A stretch of 7,314 nucleotides of DNA. Source: a bacterium. Its GTDB lineage: Bacteria; CBDUZB01; JAGLHV01. This document shows positions 1 to 5,745 of this stretch, in pieces (position 1 is the stretch's first letter; every line of letters begins with the position of its first letter). The stretch is taken from positions 1 through 7,314 of the forward strand of contig JAGLYT010000077.1 of the NCBI GenBank assembly GCA_023132075.1, in the 5' to 3' direction. Position numbers and translations under genes: made by a program. A model generated the notes under the pieces. The model saw nothing but the letters and a program-made list of their open reading frames with translations. It did no database searches and had not been told where the DNA came from.

Positions 1-137
1 GCCAATAACAGGGTATCATCAACTAATTTGCGGGGAATTTCTTTTTTTAGCTGTGTTCTTAAATCAATTATCTTACCTGCTACTCTACTTCTTTCTTTTT
101 GTTTAAATTTTCTTTTTAACTTGTAATAAAAAGGCAT
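1..137 (-). CDS. 5' part of a probable endonuclease/exonuclease/phosphatase-family protein (runs off left edge)
   Basis: A leftward reading frame opens with ATG at 135-137, behind a clear AGGAG Shine-Dalgarno (146-150, 8-base spacing), and stays open for 45 codons to the window edge. A good promoter lies upstream (175-203). The N-terminus begins MPFYYKLKRKF, is rich in Lys/Arg, and continues with an LRTQLKKEIPRKL segment followed by DDTLLLA. From memory, this 'LR.QL..EIP.K..DDTLLLA' stretch matches the N-terminus of bacterial endonuclease/exonuclease/phosphatase-fold proteins, where it normally leads into a TWNIR motif that starts the Mg-dependent phosphodiesterase fold. That motif would lie just outside the window, so no catalytic residue can be checked. 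The gene boundaries are well supported; the family is inferred from a short N-terminal pattern only. Confidence 0.5.
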   Translation of the reverse strand, partial: MPFYYKLKRKFKQKERSRVAGKIIDLRTQLKKEIPRKLVDDTLLL

Positions 138-174
138 TCTTTCTGCTCCTTTTTGTTTTGTTGACTTATTAAAA

Positions 175-203
175 ATTATATAAGAACTTCTTCCAAAATA
201 CAA
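175..203 (-). promoter_or_regulatory. Sigma-70-type promoter for the leftward gene at the left edge
   Basis: On the minus strand, TTGTAT (198-203) and a consensus TATAAT (175-180) are separated by exactly 17 bases. Transcription would start near 165-169, giving a leader of about 30 bases before the AGGAG and the ATG at 137. The assignment rests on motif match and spacing only. Confidence 0.6.
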
Positions 204-272
204 GTCTTTTCCGAATATCTTAAATTTTTAATTCCTAATTGTGAAACCTCAAAATCGGCACTAAACAAATCC

Positions 273-291
273 TTGACTTAATTTAAGTCAA
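273..291. promoter_or_regulatory. Perfect 9-1-9 palindrome, probable repressor operator
   Basis: TTGACTTAA, one T, then TTAAGTCAA: two exact 9-base inverted arms around one central base. It covers the -35 hexamer and 13 of the 17 spacer bases of the RND promoter, the classic place for a repressor. The size and symmetry suit a dimeric winged-helix or helix-turn-helix regulator such as the MarR, Fur/PerR or TetR families, which often control RND pumps, but the sequence does not decide between them. No regulator gene is in the window. As RNA the arms could form a hairpin only with a tiny loop, and the site lies upstream of the predicted transcript start, so a DNA role is more likely. Confidence 0.6.
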
Positions 292-301
292 ATTATAGAA
301 T
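273..301 (+). promoter_or_regulatory. Sigma-70-type promoter for the RND transporter operon
   Basis: TTGACT (273-278) and TAGAAT (296-301) are separated by exactly 17 bases, each 5 of 6 to consensus. Transcription would start near 307-309 and give a leader of about 63 bases before the ATG at 371. The -35 element and most of the spacer lie inside a perfect palindrome (273-291), so a protein bound there would block RNA polymerase. Confidence 0.65.
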
Positions 302-355
302 ACTTAATAACCGATTAAAACATTTTACTGAAAGTATTTTGAAGTTTTATCGTAA

Positions 356-361
356 GTGGGG
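356..361 (+). promoter_or_regulatory. Weak ribosome binding site that decides the RND start
   Basis: GTGGGG lies 9 bases before the ATG at 371 and is a partial match to the anti-Shine-Dalgarno complement. The same bases contain the in-frame GTG at 356, which would add five residues (MGKNK) but has only AT-rich sequence upstream. The ATG is therefore the better start, though not certain. Confidence 0.4.
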
Positions 362-370
362 AAAAATAAA

Positions 371-3300
371 ATGTTTGCCTTTTTTATTAACCGAAAGTTA
401 TTAGTTAACATTATCGTAGTCTTATTTATTACCGCCGGATTTATCTCACTAAAGAACACCCCCAGAGAAGGAATGCCCGCTATTGATCTCAATCAATTAT
501 CCATCGTTACCAGATATCCCGGGGCTTCACCGGAAGATGTAGAATTAAATGTCACCTTTAAAATCGAAGAACAATTACAAGAGGTGGCTGGACTGGTGGA
601 AATAACTTCTGTTTCTATAGAAAATAGTTCTTCGATTATGGTACAAATTGATGAATCTCTGGGAAAAAAACGCATGGGGGAAATCAAAGATGATGTCCAA
701 AAAGCAATTGACAGCATTGATGATTTACCTGAGGAAATAGAAGACAGGCCTCTTGTCACCGAAATAAAAACCAGTGATATACCTGTTATCGAAATAGCTT
801 TATCACATAAGGACAAAGAATATTTACGGGAAACAGCAATAAAATTAGAAAGAAAAATAGAAAAATTAAAAGGAGTAGCCGGTGTAAATAAAATCGGTTA
901 TTTCGATAAAGAAATACACATAGAAGTAGACCCCGGGCAAATGAAAAAAGCATTCATTTCTTTGCCTGAAATTGTAAGTTCTATTCAAAAAAGAAATCTC
1001 CGCTCTACCTCCGGAACTATGGAATCATACCAGGGCTTAAAAAATATTGTTATCCTGAATAAGTTTAAAAATCCTCTGGATGTAGAAAATGTTATTTTAC
1101 GCAGTAATTTTGATTTTAAAAATATCAAGTTAAAAGAAATTTCCCGGGTAAAAATGTCAGAAAAAGACAACCATTTTATCATTAGAAATAATGGCCAATA
1201 CGGTATGTCACTGGTAGTAAGAAAAAAGAACAAGGCAGACATTATTAGAACTATCAGCCGTATCAAATCTCTAATAAAAAAAGATACTTTTAACAACTTA
1301 ACCGTCGCTTTCATCAATGACCAGTCTAAAACAACCAGAACACGTCTTCGTTTATTAACTTCCAATGGACTCATTGGCTTTGTACTGGTATTAATTCTTT
1401 TGTTTGCCTTCCTGAATCCTAAAGCTGCTTTTTGGACTTCTTTTGGTATCCCTTTTTGTTTTATTGCCGCCTTCTCTTTCTTTCCTCTTTTTAATATAAC
1501 TATTAGTGCCATGGCTCTGGCTGGATTGATTATCGTACTGGGAATAATCGTCGATGACGCTATTGTAATCTCCGAAAAAATAGCCACTTATCAGGAAACA
1601 GGGATGGAACCCAAAAAAGCATCTTTAATGGCCTTAAAAGAAATGGCCGGCCCGATTACTGCCGCTTCTATTACTACCATTTGCGCTTATATCCCGCTGT
1701 TTTTTTTAGGAGGGCGTCCGGGAAAATTCGTTTGGGCTATTCCAGCCATTGTTATCATTATCATTTTAATTTCTTTGTTTGAATGTTTTCTTATTTTACC
1801 CAACCATTTAAGCCACGGAAAAAGTAAAGTCAAACCTAAACCTTTATGGTTAATCAATATAGAAATTTTTTACCAGAAATTGTTACATAAATTTATAAAA
1901 GCCAGGTATTTTTTCATTGTTTTTTTTATGCTTATTTTAGTATCTATGATGGTATTAGCCAAATCTTACTTAAAATTTCAAATGTTTCCACAATCAGGGA
2001 TTGATACTTTCTACATTAAAGTAGAAGGAACTAAAAACCAAAGTATAATTGAAACAGAAGAAACAGTTATCCAAATAGAAAAAATAATCGCTTCTTTGCC
2101 GGAAAAAGAATTACTGGCCTATACTTCCCGTATCGGACATCATTCAATTTCTAAAACAAAAAATTTCGGAGACCATGAAAACTGGGCAATTATTTCCGTT
2201 TTTCTCACCTCTGATACAAAAAGGGAAAGAACTGCCGGAGTAATTATTAAAGAATTAAGAAAAAAAATAAAATTACCCCCGGAAACTAAAATAATTTTCG
2301 ACAAGAAAAAAATAGGCCCGATAAACAAAAAACCGGTAACTATTCATGTTATTTCCAACAATAATGACATCCGTACCGCCGCAGAAGAAAAAATCATCTC
2401 TTTCCTCACAAAAATGAAAAAAATGGGAGTTTCCGATATTGATAGTGACCATAAAGACGGCAAGGACGAATTAGTCATTAATCTAAACCATCTCAAAATG
2501 GCTTCCTTAGGTATATCTACTGCTGATGTAGCTCAAACCCTTAAGATCGCTTTTGACGGAATTATTGTTACGTCTATAAGAACCGTTGAGGAAGAAATTG
2601 AGTATCGCTTAATTTTAAATAAACAAAGCCGCAAAAACGAAAAGGTCATTAATTCCCTGGGCATAAAAAATAAAGAAGGCGCGTTGATAAACTTAAAAAG
2701 TTTTACTAACTATACCACCAGAAAAGCAGCTTTAGCTGTTTATCATCGTAACGGAATAAGAAGCACAACCATTACTGCAGAAATAAACCCAAAAAAAATA
2801 ACTGCTTTAGAATCAGCAGACTACATAAAAACCAATCTTCTGGCTCAGTGGGAAAAACCGGATAACCTGGAAATAGTAATAGGCGGTGAAGCACAGGATA
2901 CTAAAGACATTATGGGTGGAATAAAAATTGCTATCCTTTTATCTCTTCTTCTAATTTTTTGTACCATTGCCATTATGCTTGACTCGTTAACCCAACCGCT
3001 ACTGATTATGTCTATTATTCCCTTCGAGGTAATCGGGATTATTACTGCTTTATTTCTTCACGGACAAAATATTTCCATGTTTGTTTTATTAGCCCTGGTA
3101 AGTCTTTCCGGGATAGTAGTAAACGACTCCATTGTTATGGTGGACACATTAAACAAGGCATTAAAAAATAAAGTTGCAAAGACAAGAAATAAGTCGGAGT
3201 TTTACGAATTTATTTCGCTTAATGCTAAATCCCGCCTCCGGCCTATTCTTTTAACTACCCTGACTACCCTGGCCGGTTTAATTCCTATGGCTTACGGATG

Positions 3301-3433
3301 GGGAGGATATGAAAAAATGCTCTCACCTATGTCTTTAGCCTTTAGCTGGGGATTAATGTTTGCCACTATTATTACCCTTTTTATGATTCCTTCTTTATAT
3401 GTAATTTTGGAAGATTTGAAAGGGAAGAAATAG
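371..3433 (+). CDS. RND-family (HAE1/AcrB-like) efflux transporter permease
   Basis: Proton-driven inner-membrane pump of the resistance-nodulation-division superfamily, expected to expel hydrophobic or amphiphilic compounds or envelope material through an adaptor and an outer-membrane channel. The 1020 residues show the internally repeated plan: TM1 at about 8-25, a large periplasmic porter region, TM2-6 at about 330-477, TM7 at 513-531, a second porter region, and TM8-12 at about 851-1012. Family signatures are YPGASPEDVE near residue 49, the TM4 proton-relay pair D395/D396 in GIIVDDAIVISEK, and SRLRPILLTTLTT in TM11 (R955 and T962, the AcrB R971/T978 positions). TM10 reads GIVVNDSIVMVD, with Asn918 where AcrB has Lys940. 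The ATG at 371 is preferred to the in-frame GTG at 356: TM1 then sits at the usual distance and GTGGGG (356-361) can serve as a weak ribosome site, whereas the GTG has none. No adaptor or channel gene is adjacent. Substrate unknown. Confidence 0.95.
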   Translation: MFAFFINRKLLVNIIVVLFITAGFISLKNTPREGMPAIDLNQLSIVTRYPGASPEDVELNVTFKIEEQLQEVAGLVEITSVSIENSSSIMVQIDESLGKKRMGEIKDDVQKAIDSIDDLPEEIEDRPLVTEIKTSDIPVIEIALSHKDKEYLRETAIKLERKIEKLKGVAGVNKIGYFDKEIHIEVDPGQMKKAFISLPEIVSSIQKRNLRSTSGTMESYQGLKNIVILNKFKNPLDVENVILRSNFDFKNIKLKEISRVKMSEKDNHFIIRNNGQYGMSLVVRKKNKADIIRTISRIKSLIKKDTFNNLTVAFINDQSKTTRTRLRLLTSNGLIGFVLVLILLFAFLNPKAAFWTSFGIPFCFIAAFSFFPLFNITISAMALAGLIIVLGIIVDDAIVISEKIATYQETGMEPKKASLMALKEMAGPITAASITTICAYIPLFFLGGRPGKFVWAIPAIVIIIILISLFECFLILPNHLSHGKSKVKPKPLWLINIEIFYQKLLHKFIKARYFFIVFFMLILVSMMVLAKSYLKFQMFPQSGIDTFYIKVEGTKNQSIIETEETVIQIEKIIASLPEKELLAYTSRIGHHSISKTKNFGDHENWAIISVFLTSDTKRERTAGVIIKELRKKIKLPPETKIIFDKKKIGPINKKPVTIHVISNNNDIRTAAEEKIISFLTKMKKMGVSDIDSDHKDGKDELVINLNHLKMASLGISTADVAQTLKIAFDGIIVTSIRTVEEEIEYRLILNKQSRKNEKVINSLGIKNKEGALINLKSFTNYTTRKAALAVYHRNGIRSTTITAEINPKKITALESADYIKTNLLAQWEKPDNLEIVIGGEAQDTKDIMGGIKIAILLSLLLIFCTIAIMLDSLTQPLLIMSIIPFEVIGIITALFLHGQNISMFVLLALVSLSGIVVNDSIVMVDTLNKALKNKVAKTRNKSEFYEFISLNAKSRLRPILLTTLTTLAGLIPMAYGWGGYEKMLSPMSLAFSWGLMFATIITLFMIPSLYVILEDLKGKK

Positions 3434-3463
3434 ACACTTCACATATTATAACGGAATAGAATA

Positions 3464-3682
3464 ATGACTAATAATGATATATTAAAAAAACTTAGAATTG
3501 CATTGAATCTGAAAGATATTGATATGATTGAAATTTTAAAACTTGCAGATTTTGAAATTTCAAAATCCGAACTGTCTGCTCTTTTTAGAAGAGAGGACCA
3601 CAAAAATTATAAAGAATGCGGTGACCAAATTTTAAGACGTTTTTTAAACGGACTTATTATCCGAAACAGAGGAAAAAAATAA
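3464..3682 (+). CDS. DUF1456-family protein, single-domain form
   Basis: This 72-residue protein opens MTNNDILKKLRIALNLKD and continues with MIEILKLADFEISKSELSALFR, then CGDQILRRFLNGLIIRNRG. These are the characteristic blocks of DUF1456, the family of E. coli YehS. As I recall, YehS has about 156 residues with two tandem copies of this domain; here there is one full copy ending in a short basic tail. Sequence after the stop does not resume a second copy in any frame, so it is a genuine one-domain protein rather than a frameshifted one. It is soluble, probably mostly helical, with no signal peptide or membrane segment. The biochemical function is unknown. The start has only a weak site (CGGA, 3452-3455). 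It lies 30 bases after the RND gene with no visible promoter or terminator between, so co-transcription is likely. Confidence 0.85.
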   Translation: MTNNDILKKLRIALNLKDIDMIEILKLADFEISKSELSALFRREDHKNYKECGDQILRRFLNGLIIRNRGKK

Positions 3683-3692
3683 AACAGAAGCC

Positions 3693-3749
3693 AAATTAGG
3701 CAGGCTACTTTGAAGTATTAATTATTGTTATTGCCAATTTACTTTTTTT
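3693..3749. terminator. Possible imperfect bidirectional terminator between convergent genes
   Basis: AAATT-A-GGCA (3693-3702) can pair with TGCCAATTT (3732-3740), giving nine base pairs with one bulged A. The 29-base loop contains a small TACT/AGTA hairpin. On the plus strand seven T residues follow (3743-3749). On the minus strand a T-rich tail starts about 8 bases past the stem (near 3683 to 3673). It lies where the rightward DUF1456 unit meets the leftward permease gene and overlaps the permease stop. The long loop, bulge and low GC make it a weak call; no better hairpin is visible in this junction. Confidence 0.3.
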
Positions 3750-5571
3750 CTGCTAAAAGAATAATGTGCTTTAATTCTTCCTCGTTTTTTGCCTCAAACC
3801 ACCTATCTTTAAAGTCAGGCTTTTGGGTAATCTGGGCAATAGCAGCTAAAATTTTCAAATGTAAAACACGCTCACCAAAAGCACCCACAAGCACAAAGGC
3901 AATATGCACTAATTGATCTTGAGGAAAAATAATACCTGTTCTTGCCCGAACTAAAACCAGTTTATCCTCATTTTTTCCTCTAACGAAAATATGAGGAATA
4001 GCCAACCCGTTTGCTATTACAGTGCTTGATTCTTTTTCCCTGTACACAAATTTCTCAAATATCTCTTTAGCACTCAAGTTCAGTTCTTTATGTAAAAACT
4101 CTGAAATTTCTTTAAAAAAATCTTCCATTTTTATAGGTTCTATTATATCTAAAACCCTGCTTTCCTCAACAAGCTTACCGAATTTCTCCTCAATAAGCCC
4201 TTCCCGCTTAATAACGATTTCTTTTAATTCGGTAAGCAAATTTCCTGATGCTAATTCTTTATCCTTAGCCACCAGGTGTTCTAAAACATGTATAAGGGCT
4301 GAGTTTTGTGATGCTCTCTTCTGTGCATAAATTTTGTACCAGCAAAATCCCAGCAGGAGAAGTATCGTAGTCATAAAAACAATTACCGTTCCCATTTCTA
4401 TCAAAAGAAATACTCCCCCTAACACTCCTAAAACCTGCAAGTAAGGATAAAAAGGAGCGTAAAATTTTGGTTTGTAACTCAAGATTTTACTTTCCCTAAA
4501 CAAAATTAAAGTCAAGTTGGCAAAAATATAAAGCAAAATTAACACACTGGAAGCAACTTTAACTAATAAATCCAGTTTTAATATCATAATAGATACAATC
4601 ATAAAAAAACCCGTAAAAAGAATAGATATATACGGTGTTTTAAATCTTTTACTAATCTTTTGAAAAACCGAAGGTAAAAGCTTATCTCTACTCATCCCCA
4701 AAGGGTAGCGGGAAGCGGTCATAATTCCTGCATTAGCAGTTGAAATAAAGGCTAAAAATGCACCTACGCTTATTATTATTTTTAAAAAATTCCCTCCAAA
4801 AATTCCCGCTGCATCAGATATAGGAGTAACGGTTGTTTTTAAACTTGCCGCATCCGAAACCCCTATTGTCACAAAAATAACCACAGCATATAAAATAGAA
4901 GTTACCCCAATAGAAAGAATCATACCTAAGGGTAACACTCTCCCCGGATTTTTTATTTCCTCGGCTAATGCTGCAACCTTAGTCAATCCGCCGTAAGAGA
5001 TAAAAACAAAGCTGGTCGTAGCAAACATAGCATTGAATCCATGGGTAAAAAACGGAGAAAAATTTCCAAGATCAACCTTTGTAGTACCAGAACTAATATA
5101 CCCCACAAGTATCCCTATAAGTCCTAATACTAAAAATGACTGGAAGTTTCCTGCCTCTTTTACGCCTATTAAATTCAATATAATAAAAAACAGACAACAA
5201 TAGAGAGCAATAACATTTAAAGGTAAATGGGTTATTATACTCAAGTAAGCACCCATACCCAATAAGGCAAAAGAACCTTTTAAGCTCAGCGAAAACCACG
5301 TACAAAAACCAGCGATAGTCCCGAAAAGAGGACCAAATCCTCTCATTATATAGAAATAATCACCCCCGGCTTTCGGCATAGCAGTCGTTAATTCTGCCAT
5401 ACTTAAAAGCGCAGGAAGACAAAATATTCCTGCTATGGCATAAGAAAGAATTACCGAAGGACCCGCCTTAGCAAAGGCTAACCCCGGCAAAATAAACAAC
5501 CCGGAACTAATCATTGCCCCTGTCGCAATACAGAAAACATTTAAAAGAGTAAGTTCTTTTTTTAATTCCAT
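3739..5571 (-). CDS. APC-superfamily amino-acid permease fused to a C-terminal PTS EIIA (PtsN-like) domain
   Basis: This 610-residue protein has two parts. Residues 1-412 form a permease with about 12 membrane helices. GAMISSGLFILPG (18-30) is the broken TM1 substrate/cation motif of amino-acid/polyamine/organocation transporters, followed by AGGDYFYIMRGFGP (68-81) and AALAEEIKNPGRVLPLG (200-216). Residues 413-481 are a charged, probably helical cytosolic linker. Residues 482-605 form a type-2 PTS IIA domain: STVIANGLAIPH carries the predicted phospho-accepting His527, and the second conserved histidine is His571 in RVLHLKILAAIAQI. The permease part probably takes up or exchanges an amino acid; the IIA part probably regulates it through phosphorylation. 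Substrate cannot be told. Start: ATG at 5569-5571 behind AAAGGA (AGGA at 5581-5584, 9-base spacing). It reads in the same direction as rtcB, 174 bases downstream, so it may have its own promoter. No PTS enzyme I or HPr is in the window. Confidence 0.92.
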   Translation of the reverse strand: MELKKELTLLNVFCIATGAMISSGLFILPGLAFAKAGPSVILSYAIAGIFCLPALLSMAELTTAMPKAGGDYFYIMRGFGPLFGTIAGFCTWFSLSLKGSFALLGMGAYLSIITHLPLNVIALYCCLFFIILNLIGVKEAGNFQSFLVLGLIGILVGYISSGTTKVDLGNFSPFFTHGFNAMFATTSFVFISYGGLTKVAALAEEIKNPGRVLPLGMILSIGVTSILYAVVIFVTIGVSDAASLKTTVTPISDAAGIFGGNFLKIIISVGAFLAFISTANAGIMTASRYPLGMSRDKLLPSVFQKISKRFKTPYISILFTGFFMIVSIMILKLDLLVKVASSVLILLYIFANLTLILFRESKILSYKPKFYAPFYPYLQVLGVLGGVFLLIEMGTVIVFMTTILLLLGFCWYKIYAQKRASQNSALIHVLEHLVAKDKELASGNLLTELKEIVIKREGLIEEKFGKLVEESRVLDIIEPIKMEDFFKEISEFLHKELNLSAKEIFEKFVYREKESSTVIANGLAIPHIFVRGKNEDKLVLVRARTGIIFPQDQLVHIAFVLVGAFGERVLHLKILAAIAQITQKPDFKDRWFEAKNEEELKHIILLAEKK

Positions 5572-5745
5572 TTCTTTATTTCCTTTGTTTCAACAATTTA
5601 CAAGGGTTCTGGAAAACAAACATTCTGCTTGCTTTTTTTAAAATATCATATTTTTAGTAAGTATACAAGGATAAAATCTATAGAGTTAGCATCAATAACT
5701 TTGGGGATATTTTTCCCTTTCATCATAGACACTAAGGAACATCCT
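5572..5745. other. Intergenic region between rtcB and the permease gene
   Basis: These 174 AT-rich bases contain no convincing ORF. The only firm signal is the permease ribosome site (AAAGGA at its left end). On the minus strand TTGATG and TATCCT stand 16 bases apart (near 5667-5694), a weak promoter candidate. A small GGGA/TCCC hairpin (near 5704-5717) after rtcB has no T-tract and is not a convincing terminator. Whether the two genes share a transcript cannot be decided here. Confidence 0.4.

Noticed and set aside
985-1587. 200-codon open frame on the minus strand inside the RND gene
   Set aside because: It lies opposite conserved RND coding sequence (the porter region through TM4), shows no recognisable domain, and its composition is that of an antisense shadow.
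3696-3711. TTAGGCAGGCTACTTT resembles TTAGGCGGGCTACTTT at 5772-5787 (end of rtcB), suggesting an rtcB remnant
   Set aside because: Only 16 bases match with one mismatch and the similarity stops there. A match of this size is expected by chance in an AT-rich window of this length; the rest of the RtcB C-terminus is absent.
4022-4330. 102-codon plus-strand frame opposite the IIA and linker part of the permease gene
   Set aside because: Serine-rich antisense shadow of a conserved domain, with no supporting start signals.
5590-5640. T-run (5634-5639) as a plus-strand terminator
   Set aside because: No hairpin precedes it, and no plus-strand gene enters this region.
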